Of a stretch of DNA of 42,951 nt, positions 24,095 through 31,021 are shown piece after piece. The DNA is taken from NCBI GenBank assembly GCA_902773895.1, contig CACYGB010000009.1, positions 1-42,951 of the forward strand. Reading direction: 5' to 3'. Position 1 is the stretch's first letter. The number at the start of each line of letters is the position of its first letter. Source of the stretch: an uncultured Eubacteriales bacterium. GTDB lineage: Bacteria > Bacillota > Clostridia > Christensenellales > Aristaeellaceae. The notes under the pieces are model-generated. The model saw only the letters and a program-made list of their open reading frames with translations, had not been told where the DNA came from and made no database searches. Both the position numbers and the translations under genes were made by a program.

Positions 24095-25561
24095 TTACCG
24101 GACGAACACCGTGACGGCTTCCCCGGCGCGGACGCCGTCCGCGTATTCGGGGCACAGGCCCAGCACATTGACGTTTTCCGGCACGGTGACCTGCATGGTG
24201 TAGGCAAAGCGGCTGCGGCCGCCGGACAGCGGCGCGCAGGTGGTTTCCAGATCGGAAACGGACAGGCGGGTGTTGTTGCCGTACACCCGGTAACGGTCGA
24301 TGCGGTCGCCGTCCGTCAGCCAGTCCGCCGGGGCGATGACCATAACGGTAATGTCCGCCGTCCGGTCGCCGTGCAGCGTCACGTCCGCCGTGGCGGCGTA
24401 AACGCCGTTGTTGAAATAATCCGCGAAATCCCGGCCCTGGACGTCATCTGCGTCCACGTCCGACTGCAGCACGAAACCGCGGATTTTGTTTTCCTCGTCC
24501 TGCACGTAATACCAGTCGCCCAGGTCGGCCAGCCAGGTCAGCGTTTTGCCGGCCTCATAGCGGCACAGCACGCTGCGGCTTTTCAGCGGGTCGTCGGTCA
24601 GGTACGTGGTGCCGTTCACCGTGACGTTCAAATCGCCCAGGTTCAGAGGGTCCACATCGGCGTTTTTGGGCAGCGCGGATTTTTCAATGTACCCGATGCG
24701 CAGATGATCGCTGGTGATGTCGTACTGGATCATGATCCAGTCCTCCTCATAGCCGAACACCTGGATCCAGTCGTTGGTGGATACGGCGGCCTTGCCGTTG
24801 GCGGCGCGCTGGAACTGGGTGCCGGGCCCGGTGTAAACAGGGTATTTTTTCCCGCCGGTGAATGAAATAGCCCGGGCGGACAGCTGACCGGAGGCGGGCA
24901 GTTCGGGCGGGGAGGACAGCTTGCTGCGGGCTTCCGAAACGGACTTGGGGAAGGCAGCGTAGCTGAAATAGCGCAGGTCGGTCTGGACTGTTCCTTTTGC
25001 CGAGCCTTCCTTTTCTCCTTCGTAATAGTACGTCAGCGAATCCTTGCCCACCAGCACTTCCCGCCAGCTGTAATGGCAGCACAGCAGCTTCAGGTTCCAC
25101 CTTCCGGCGGAATCCAGATCAAAAACCTGATAGGATTCGGGCTGCTCCTCGTTATCCTCCCGGGTGAACTGGATGCACAGCGCGCCGCTGAGCTGCAGCG
25201 TCTGATCGCTGAGCAGGAAGAGCGTGCCTTCGCCTCTGGTCAGGAGGAACATGCCCCTTCCCTGGGGAATGGCGCTGTCCGTGCGCAGGAAATGGCGCCA
25301 GCTGCCGCCATCCCTGCGAAAGCCGTGCAGCACGTTATGGCCGTCCTTCTGGGTGACGGCGAAATAGTAATCACTGCCGTTGTGCATTTCCTGGGCAAGC
25401 AGCGTATCCCGGATGGTGTAGCCGCTGAAATTGGACGCGGAAAAATATTCCCGGATGGCCTGGGGCATATCGGATTCCGGCAGGACAGCCCTGTCCGCCA
25501 GCGCGGAAAGGCAGAGGACGGAAAGGATCATCAGCAGCATCAGGAAGAAAAATCGTTTCAT
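24095..25561 (-). CDS. Secreted protein with SH3-like domains
   Basis: This 488-residue protein has a clear Sec signal peptide (FFFLMLLMILSVLCLSALA) and no membrane anchor, sortase motif or lipobox. The first ~200 residues look beta-rich. Two bacterial SH3-like segments follow: KYPVYTGPGTQFQRAANGKAAVSTNDWIQVFGYEEDWIMIQYD near 240-285, and TYLTDDPLKSRSVLCRYEAGKTLTWLADLGDWYYVQDEENKIRGFV near 325-370. Such modules usually bind peptidoglycan or peptides. A C-terminal beta domain with HGDRTADITVMVIAPADW follows. GGAGG precedes the ATG. The leader carries a candidate ECF-type promoter, fitting the sigma/anti-sigma operon next door. Sigma-dependent envelope function is inference. Confidence 0.8.
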   Translation of the reverse strand: MKRFFFLMLLMILSVLCLSALADRAVLPESDMPQAIREYFSASNFSGYTIRDTLLAQEMHNGSDYYFAVTQKDGHNVLHGFRRDGGSWRHFLRTDSAIPQGRGMFLLTRGEGTLFLLSDQTLQLSGALCIQFTREDNEEQPESYQVFDLDSAGRWNLKLLCCHYSWREVLVGKDSLTYYYEGEKEGSAKGTVQTDLRYFSYAAFPKSVSEARSKLSSPPELPASGQLSARAISFTGGKKYPVYTGPGTQFQRAANGKAAVSTNDWIQVFGYEEDWIMIQYDITSDHLRIGYIEKSALPKNADVDPLNLGDLNVTVNGTTYLTDDPLKSRSVLCRYEAGKTLTWLADLGDWYYVQDEENKIRGFVLQSDVDADDVQGRDFADYFNNGVYAATADVTLHGDRTADITVMVIAPADWLTDGDRIDRYRVYGNNTRLSVSDLETTCAPLSGGRSRFAYTMQVTVPENVNVLGLCPEYADGVRAGEAVTVFVR

Positions 25562-25598
25562 GGTACAGCCTCCTTCGTGGGTTCGTTCGTCTGTATAG

Positions 25599-25624
25599 AC
25601 CGTCAGACAGGGCCGTTTGTTTCA
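25599..25624 (-). promoter_or_regulatory. Candidate ECF-sigma promoter of the secreted SH3-like gene
   Basis: On the minus strand TGAAAC (25624-25619), 16 nt and CGGT (25602-25599) resemble the TGAAAC-N16-CGTA pattern recognised by SigW-like ECF factors. It lies ~40 nt before the ATG. No good TTGACA/TATAAT pair is present here. One base differs in the -10 element, so the call is tentative. Confidence 0.4.
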
Positions 25625-25664
25625 TGGTTTCGAAAAATTTTGCGGAAAATTATCAGAAAAAACC

Positions 25665-25703
25665 TGAAAAAAGGGACCTGCTCGCGGGTTGGAAGCGGGT
25701 CCC
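25665..25703 (-). terminator. Terminator of the sigma/anti-sigma operon
   Basis: On the minus strand GGGACCCGC (25703-25695) pairs with GC-GGTCCC (ending 25673), followed by TTTTTTC. It lies just after the anti-sigma gene. Confidence 0.8.
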
Positions 25704-25709
25704 CGTATT

Positions 25710-26600
25710 TTACTGGATTTTCCGGACGCTCTTAGCGATTTCCGCGGCGCTGCCGTCGGTGGCGGTCAGGCGGAAGGAACGGCCGTCCAGATCCCAGGCG
25801 AGGGTCTGCACGCCGTCCGCGTCGGCCATCAGGGCCACCACGCCGTCCCACTGCACATAGGTGACGGTGAGCCCCTCGTCCACCGGGATGGAGGTCATGG
25901 ACGCGTGCTCGGTGAAGGTGACAGTGTCATCGCCATTTTGGTAAACCGCCTGCCAGCCGCCGTCCACCGTGCCGCATTGGGCCAGGGTATAGCCCTCCGG
26001 CAGCGCACCCGGGAAGTAGGCACCGCCCCAGCCGTCGGGGACCGCTGCGGATTTCACCTTGGGCGGCTGCGGTGCGGGCGAAGCGGTGGGCTCCGGCGTT
26101 ATGGCGGGGGTCGGAGCAGGCGTGGCGGTGGGCTCCGGCGTATCGGTGGGATTTGGCGTCGGCACATCGGTGGGATTCGGCATCGAAGTGGGCGATTGTG
26201 TTTCAATAAGATCGAGTTTTGCCGTTAAAGTGGGGATCGGAGACGCCGTATCCGCGGGAACAGGCAATTCGGTGGGGGACAGGAAATCCGTCCGGAAAGG
26301 CGCCACGGAAGCGGACTGGCCCGGGGCCAGGGGTGTGATGTCCGGCGGGGCCTGGCGCGTGGCCAGGTACACGCCCCCTGCCACCAGGATCAGCATGGCG
26401 GCGACGCGCAGCACCGCCGTGCCGTAGCCGCGCTTCTTTCCGGTGTGCCGGGCGATCAGGGAAAGCGCCTGGCGCTTGTGGCGCCGGAAGAGGGTTTCGG
26501 CGGCGCGGCGATCTTCCCGGCTCATGCCGGCGGCAAACTGCTCCGTTTCTTCCTGCGCCAGCTCGCTCAGCGCCTGGCGCAGCAGATCGTCCTGCTTCAT
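25710..26600 (-). CDS. Membrane-anchored anti-sigma-factor-like protein
   Basis: This 296-residue protein has a cytoplasmic N-terminal ~60 residues rich in charged helices, then one transmembrane segment (VLRVAAMLILVAGGVYLA). A long extracellular Pro/Thr-rich linker (repeats of PTP, PEPT, PAPT, ~130-200) leads to a ~95-residue C-terminal domain. That domain (GALPEGYTLAQCGTVDGGWQAVYQNGDDTVTF...) resembles DUF4367. The gene overlaps the ECF sigma gene by 4 nt (ATGA), the classic sigma/anti-sigma pairing. By analogy the N-terminus would hold the sigma factor until an envelope signal is sensed by the outer domain. No zinc-binding HxxxCxxC motif is visible. Confidence 0.82.
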   Translation of the reverse strand: MKQDDLLRQALSELAQEETEQFAAGMSREDRRAAETLFRRHKRQALSLIARHTGKKRGYGTAVLRVAAMLILVAGGVYLATRQAPPDITPLAPGQSASVAPFRTDFLSPTELPVPADTASPIPTLTAKLDLIETQSPTSMPNPTDVPTPNPTDTPEPTATPAPTPAITPEPTASPAPQPPKVKSAAVPDGWGGAYFPGALPEGYTLAQCGTVDGGWQAVYQNGDDTVTFTEHASMTSIPVDEGLTVTYVQWDGVVALMADADGVQTLAWDLDGRSFRLTATDGSAAEIAKSVRKIQ

Positions 26601-27142
26601 ACGGTTCCCTCCTTTCCCAGCAGCGCGGCCAGGTGCCTGCGCGCCCGGCTCAGCTGCACCCGCACCGATACGGGCCGGATGCCCAGCTCCCCGGCGATTT
26701 CCTCGTCGGTCATTTCCCGGAAATAGCGCATCAGCATGATGTCCTTTTCCCGCTGGGGCAGCTGGCGGATGGCCTGCTTGATGCCCTCCACGCCGGCGGC
26801 GGCCAGCACGTGATCGTCCACCCGGAAGCCGTCGCTGAGATCGGCGAAGGTGGCGTCGTCGGCCGCACGCTCCCGCTTGCCCCGGTTCAGCAGGGTGATG
26901 GCGGTGTGTCTGACAGTAATGACAAGGTAGGAACGCAGTTTGTTACATTCCAGGGTGCGCAGCAGCGGGATTTTTTTCATCAACGCCACCAGGCTGTCGC
27001 TGACGGCGTCCTGGGCCAGGTCGCCGCTGCGGGTGACGCGCAGGGCCATGCCGTACATCAGCTGGTGGTATTCCAGATAGAGGTCTTCCATGAACAGGCG
27101 GTCGCTTTCGTTTCCGATCGTCATCAGGATGAAGGGGATCAT
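26597..27142 (-). CDS. ECF-type RNA polymerase sigma factor
   Basis: This 181-residue sigma-70 family protein has only regions 2 and 4. Region 2 includes YLEYHQLMYGMALRVTRSGDLAQDAVSDSLVALM (RNA polymerase binding and -10 recognition) and RSYLVITVRHTAITLLNRGKRE. Region 4 is IRQLPQREKDIMLMRYFREMTDEEIAGELGIRPVSVRVQLSRARRHLAALL, the -35-binding helix-turn-helix. It lies upstream of, and overlaps, its presumed anti-sigma gene. Transcription starts from a housekeeping-type promoter. The nearby secreted SH3-like gene with an ECF-like promoter is a likely target. Confidence 0.92.
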   Translation of the reverse strand: MIPFILMTIGNESDRLFMEDLYLEYHQLMYGMALRVTRSGDLAQDAVSDSLVALMKKIPLLRTLECNKLRSYLVITVRHTAITLLNRGKRERAADDATFADLSDGFRVDDHVLAAAGVEGIKQAIRQLPQREKDIMLMRYFREMTDEEIAGELGIRPVSVRVQLSRARRHLAALLGKEGTV

Positions 27143-27175
27143 GCTGCGGCATCCTTTCCGGTGAAATCAGGATTC

Positions 27176-27204
27176 ATTATAGGCCGGCTTCCGGGACTTG
27201 TCAA
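27176..27204 (-). promoter_or_regulatory. Promoter of the sigma/anti-sigma operon
   Basis: On the minus strand: perfect TTGACA (27204-27199), a 17-nt spacer and perfect TATAAT (27181-27176). This looks sigma-A-dependent and strong, not autoregulated by the ECF factor. Confidence 0.85.
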
Positions 27205-27239
27205 TTCATGGCGGGCGCGGGAAGAATGGCCTGAAATTC

Positions 27240-27268
27240 TTTACAGGCCGGGAAAATTATGCTATAAT
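27240..27268 (+). promoter_or_regulatory. Promoter of the trpS operon
   Basis: TTTACA (27240-27245), a 17-nt spacer and perfect TATAAT (27263-27268). The leader is only ~25-30 nt, too short for a T-box. Confidence 0.8.
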
Positions 27269-27302
27269 ATGAACAATATCAGATAAAAGGGGAATGATGG
27301 GC

Positions 27303-28304
27303 ATGGACAACCAGGAACAGCGCCGCGTGGTTTTTTCCGGCATTCAGCCGTCCGGCAATATTACACTGGGCAACTATATCGGCGCGCTGCGCAATTTTTC
27401 TTTGTTTGACGACGCGGACTGCCTGTACTGCATGGCGGATCTGCATACCCTGACCGTGCGCCAGAACCCGGCTGACCTGCGCAAGCGCACCGCCAGCCTG
27501 GCGGCCATTTACGTAGCCTGCGGCCTGGACCCGGACAAGAACATCATTTACTGCCAGAGCCATGTGCCGGCCCACGCCGAGCTGGCCTGGATCCTGAACT
27601 GCTTCACCTACATGGGCGAATTGAACCGCATGACCCAGTTCAAGGACAAGAGCCAGAAGCACGCCGACAACATCAACGCCGGCCTGTTCACCTATCCCGT
27701 GCTGATGGCCAGCGACATTTTGCTTTACCAGACCAACCTGGTGCCCGTGGGCGGCGACCAGAAGCAGCACGTGGAAATCTGCCGGGACATCGCCCAGCGC
27801 TTCAACAGCCTGTACGGCGACGTGTTCACCATTCCGGAGCCCTATATCCCCAAGGCCACGGCCAAGATCATGAGCCTGCAGGAGCCCACCAAAAAAATGA
27901 GCAAATCCGATCCCGACGAAACCTTCATCGCCGTGCTGGACAAGCCCGAGGACATCCGCCGAAAGCTCAAGCGCGCCGTCACCGACAGCGACGGGGAAAT
28001 CCGGTTCGACCCGGAAAACAAGCCCGGCGTCAGCAACCTGCTCACCATCCTGAGCGTGCTGAAAAAGCAGAGCATGGAAGAAACGGTGGCGTCCTTGCAG
28101 GGCTTGGGCTACGGCGCCCTGAAGGAAGCGGTCACCGAAGCGGTGCTGGCGGAGCTGACGCCCATCCAGGAGCGCTACAACGCCATCATCGCCGACAAGG
28201 AAGGGCTCAACGCCATGCTGAAGCGCAATGCCGAACGGGCCCAGTACCTGGCCCAGAAAACGCTGCGCAAGGTGTACAAAAAGGTGGGCCTGTACCAGCT
28301 GTAA
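27303..28304 (+). CDS. trpS: Tryptophanyl-tRNA synthetase
   Basis: TrpS charges tRNA-Trp. The ~333-residue class I synthetase has the HIGH-like motif in FSGIQPSGNITLGNYIGAL, the tryptophan-pocket segments MADLHTLT and YPVLMASDILLYQTNLVPVGGDQKQHVE, and the KMSKS loop TKKMSKSDPDE. The C-terminal anticodon-binding helices are LTPIQERYNAIIADKEGLNAML. ATGs at 27294 and 27297 are alternatives; 27303 has the best spacing from AAGGGG. No T-box precedes it. It is the first of six tightly spaced plus-strand genes. Confidence 0.97.
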   Translation: MDNQEQRRVVFSGIQPSGNITLGNYIGALRNFSLFDDADCLYCMADLHTLTVRQNPADLRKRTASLAAIYVACGLDPDKNIIYCQSHVPAHAELAWILNCFTYMGELNRMTQFKDKSQKHADNINAGLFTYPVLMASDILLYQTNLVPVGGDQKQHVEICRDIAQRFNSLYGDVFTIPEPYIPKATAKIMSLQEPTKKMSKSDPDETFIAVLDKPEDIRRKLKRAVTDSDGEIRFDPENKPGVSNLLTILSVLKKQSMEETVASLQGLGYGALKEAVTEAVLAELTPIQERYNAIIADKEGLNAMLKRNAERAQYLAQKTLRKVYKKVGLYQL

Positions 28305-28316
28305 GGAGGAATTCCC

Positions 28317-29186
28317 ATGGCGGACTTTCGGGTGTGGGAAACGGAAGGAACGCCCTGGGCCGTGGTGCAGATCCTGCACGGCATGGCGGAGCATATCGAC
28401 CGGTATGACCGTATGGCCCGGGCGCTGAACGCCGCGGGCTATGCCGTGGCGGGCAGGAACCACCGGGGCCACGGCCGGGACGCGGCATTGCTTGGGTACT
28501 TTGCGGATAAGGACGGCTGGGACGTGATCCTGCAGGACGCCCACGATGTGTCCCTGGCCCTGAAAAAGCGGTTTCCCGGCGTGCCCTTCATCCTGCTGGG
28601 CCATTCCATGGGCAGCTTTCTGGCCCGGGAATACGCCCTGCGGTACGGCGGCGAGCTGGACGGCCTGATCCTGTCCGGCACGGGCTTTTATCCCAAGGCC
28701 CTGTGCGTGTCGGGCTGGCTGCTGGCCAAGGCGTCCCCGAAGAAGAAACCTGCCGCCATGGTCAACCAGATCGCGTTTTCCGGCAACAACAAGCCCTTCG
28801 CCCCGGGCCGCACCGGCTTTGAGTGGCTGAGCCGGGACGAAAAAGAAGTGGACAAGTACGTGGCGGATCCCCTGTGCGGCTTCTGCTTTACGGGCAGTGC
28901 CTTCGCCGATTTCTTCGGCGGATTGACGCGCCTGACCGACCTTGGCCGCCTGGCCGCCATGCCCAGGGATTTGCCGGTATATTTCCTGTCCGGCAGCCAG
29001 GACCCCGTGGGCCAGATGGGCCAGGGCGTCCGCCAGGTGGCGGAGCAGTTTGAACAATCCGGCATGCGGGATGTGACCGTGAAGCTCTACGAGGGCGCCC
29101 GGCACGAACTGTTCAATGAAATCAACCGGGACGAAGTGACCGCCGACCTGATCGCCTGGCTGGACGCGAAAACGAACAGGAAGTGA
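28317..29186 (+). CDS. Alpha/beta hydrolase (monoacylglycerol lipase/lysophospholipase-like)
   Basis: This 289-residue protein belongs to the 'serine aminopeptidase S33 / hydrolase_4' group, whose characterised members cleave monoacylglycerols or lysophospholipids. It shows the oxyanion region AVVQILHGMAEHIDRYD, RNHRGHGRD, the nucleophile elbow GHSMGSF (Ser97), a catalytic acid likely in LSGSQDPVG, and the catalytic His in YEGARHELFNE. There is no signal peptide, so it is cytoplasmic. A strong AAGGAGG site precedes the ATG 12 nt after trpS. Confidence 0.9.
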   Translation: MADFRVWETEGTPWAVVQILHGMAEHIDRYDRMARALNAAGYAVAGRNHRGHGRDAALLGYFADKDGWDVILQDAHDVSLALKKRFPGVPFILLGHSMGSFLAREYALRYGGELDGLILSGTGFYPKALCVSGWLLAKASPKKKPAAMVNQIAFSGNNKPFAPGRTGFEWLSRDEKEVDKYVADPLCGFCFTGSAFADFFGGLTRLTDLGRLAAMPRDLPVYFLSGSQDPVGQMGQGVRQVAEQFEQSGMRDVTVKLYEGARHELFNEINRDEVTADLIAWLDAKTNRK

Positions 29187-29191
29187 ACGGG

Positions 29192-29662
29192 ATGCTGAGC
29201 AGACCGGAGGACGGCTGGGTCACGTTCCAGCTGGGCAGCGAGGATACGGCCTTCGATTTGAGCTATGTGACCGACGTGGCGCAGGAGTGGCTTGCCCAGG
29301 CCATCCACGGGCTGGAAACCCTGGACGCCTTTTCCGTGCACGGGTACTGCGAGCCAGGTCGGATGGTGTGCACCGTCAGCTACTGGTGCTGCTATGTGAT
29401 CTTTGAGGACGACGGCCGATCCCCTGCCTGCCACGATGTGACACAGCTGCATGTGAGCATGCTGGATTTCTGCCGCATGCTGCATCGGGACCTTTCGGAC
29501 CACCTGGATGCCTGGGTGGATTGGCATGAAGGCGAGATGGAAGCGGAAGGCGCTGGCGCGCAGGTGCGTCGGGAAGCGATCCTATGGGAAAAGCTGGACC
29601 GGCTGCAAAAGCTGATCGAGGAAAGAAAAGAAGACTTTGACGAGGGCCGTTGTTTTCTTTGA
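29192..29662 (+). CDS. Unknown cytoplasmic protein, 156 residues
   Basis: I do not recognise a family. The protein is acidic, with several aromatic and cysteine residues in the middle (VCTVSYWCCYVIFEDDG), a His/Asp-rich stretch (LHVSMLDFCRMLHRDLSDHLDAWVDWHEGE) and a helical charged C-terminus. There is no signal peptide or membrane segment. The ATG at 29192 is 3 nt past the hydrolase stop, with AGGAAG upstream; an in-frame GTG at 29183 is less likely. A perfect 9-bp hairpin overlaps its stop codon. Confidence 0.75.
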   Translation: MLSRPEDGWVTFQLGSEDTAFDLSYVTDVAQEWLAQAIHGLETLDAFSVHGYCEPGRMVCTVSYWCCYVIFEDDGRSPACHDVTQLHVSMLDFCRMLHRDLSDHLDAWVDWHEGEMEAEGAGAQVRREAILWEKLDRLQKLIEERKEDFDEGRCFL

Positions 29663-29670
29663 CGGCCCTC
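29642..29670 (+). other. Perfect hairpin overlapping a stop codon
   Basis: GAGGGCCGT/ACGGCCCTC (29642-29650, 29662-29670) has an 11-nt T-rich loop and includes the TGA of the preceding gene. There is no following T-run, so an mRNA stability or attenuation element is more likely than a full terminator. Confidence 0.6.
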
Positions 29671-29696
29671 CAGAGAAACAAAACGAGGTGAAACAT

Positions 29697-30650
29697 ATGA
29701 ATCCTTATGCTGGCGATATTACTAACGTACACGGCATTCGCGTGGGCCAGGCCCAGAGCGAATCGGGCCGCACCGGCGTCACGGTGGTGCTGTGCCGCAA
29801 GGACGGGGCGGTGGGCGGCGTGTCCGTCCGCGGCGCCGCGCCGGGCACCCGGGAAACCGATCTTTTGAAGCCCGGCAACCTGGTGGAAAAGGCGAACGCC
29901 GTCGTTTTGTCCGGCGGCAGCGCCTTCGGTCTGGAGGCTGCCGGCGGTGTGATGCGCTACCTGGAGCAAATGGACTGCGGCATGGATATGGGCGTGGCCC
30001 GGGTGCCCATCGTGCCCGCCGCGGTGCTCTACGATCTGAACGTGGGCGATCCCCACATCCGCCCTGACGCCGCCATGGGCCGTGCTGCCTGCATGGCCGC
30101 CCAAAAGGGCATGCAGCAGGGGCGTTTCGGCGCGGGATGCGGCGCCACGGTGGGCAAGCTGGTGCCCGGCGCCGTGCCCCAGGACAGCGGCATCGGCTCC
30201 GCGTCCATTACGCTGCCCGAGGGCGTCACGGTGGGCGCTGTGGTGGCGGTGAACGCCGTGGGCGACGTGTATCACCCGGAAACGGGCGAAGTGCTGGGCT
30301 GCGCCCATATGCCGGACGGCACCCGGGTGCTGGCGGAGGGACTGCTGTACGGCCACGCGCCGGCGCCCCAGCAGATCCGCATCCCGGCCCCGGGCAGCAA
30401 CACCACCATCGGCGTGGTGGCGGTGGACTGCAAGCTGACCAAGGAGCAGGCCAACCGCCTGGCGGACGTGGCCCACGACGGCCTGGCCCGCACCATTCGC
30501 CCTGTGCATACCCAGATGGACGGCGATACCATGTTCGCCCTGGCTACGGGACGCACGGAAAACGAAGTGAATTTCGTGAAGCTGTGCGCCGCGGCGGCCG
30601 AGGTGACGGCCCGGGCTATTGCCAACGCCCTGTATTTCGCAAAGCCATGA
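29697..30650 (+). CDS. P1 family (S58, DmpA-type) peptidase
   Basis: This 317-residue protein belongs to the Ntn-fold aminopeptidase family of DmpA and BapA, which self-cleave before a nucleophilic Ser or Thr and remove N-terminal residues from small or beta-peptides. Family features are GDITNVHGIRVGQAQ at the start, VSVRGAAPGTRETDLL, VLSGGSAFGLEAAGGV, GRFGAGCGATVGK and VVAVNAVGDV. The cleavage site is APGSNTTIGVV, with Ser234 as the expected new N-terminus. A C-terminal block (HTQMDGDTMFALATG) follows. The start follows GAGGTG. It overlaps acpS by 4 nt. Confidence 0.93.
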   Translation: MNPYAGDITNVHGIRVGQAQSESGRTGVTVVLCRKDGAVGGVSVRGAAPGTRETDLLKPGNLVEKANAVVLSGGSAFGLEAAGGVMRYLEQMDCGMDMGVARVPIVPAAVLYDLNVGDPHIRPDAAMGRAACMAAQKGMQQGRFGAGCGATVGKLVPGAVPQDSGIGSASITLPEGVTVGAVVAVNAVGDVYHPETGEVLGCAHMPDGTRVLAEGLLYGHAPAPQQIRIPAPGSNTTIGVVAVDCKLTKEQANRLADVAHDGLARTIRPVHTQMDGDTMFALATGRTENEVNFVKLCAAAAEVTARAIANALYFAKP

Positions 30651-31018
30651 TCGCGGGCGTGGGCGTCGATTTGTGCGGCATCGCACGGATGGAAAAACAC
30701 GCGGCGGATGAACGTTTTCTCCGCCGTTTTTTCAGTGAGGAAGAGAGAGCCTACATCGCCGGAAAAGGCGCGTCGGCGGCCCAGAGCCTGGCCGGCATTT
30801 TCGCCGCCAAGGAGGCGCTGACGAAAGCCCTGGGAACGGGCATCGTAGGCAGCCTGGCAGACATCTGCGTCCTGCATGATGATCACGGCGCGCCGTATTA
30901 CGAACTGCGGGGGGACTACCTGCGCCTGGCCGGGGAAAGGGGCATTGTCCGCGTCCACCTGTCCATTTCCCATGACGGCGGGATCGCGGCGGCCTTTGCC
31001 GTGGTGGAAAAGGAGTAG
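30647..31018 (+). CDS. acpS: Holo-[acyl-carrier-protein] synthase
   Basis: AcpS attaches the 4'-phosphopantetheine of coenzyme A to acyl carrier protein. The 123-residue chain has the two signatures of the family: GVGVDLCGIARM near the N-terminus (magnesium-binding Asp8) and FAAKEALTKALGTGI (Glu and Lys). The C-terminal VHLSISHDGGIAAAFAVVE follows. ATG 30647 overlaps the P1 peptidase stop. The pairing with the NAD(P)HX-repair gene immediately after is common in bacteria. Confidence 0.96.
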   Translation: MIAGVGVDLCGIARMEKHAADERFLRRFFSEEERAYIAGKGASAAQSLAGIFAAKEALTKALGTGIVGSLADICVLHDDHGAPYYELRGDYLRLAGERGIVRVHLSISHDGGIAAAFAVVEKE

Positions 31019-31021
31019 GGC

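Noticed and set aside
27269-27302. T-box leader before trpS
   Set aside because: The promoter leaves only ~25-30 nt of leader, with no specifier stem or AGGGTGGNACCGCG bulge.
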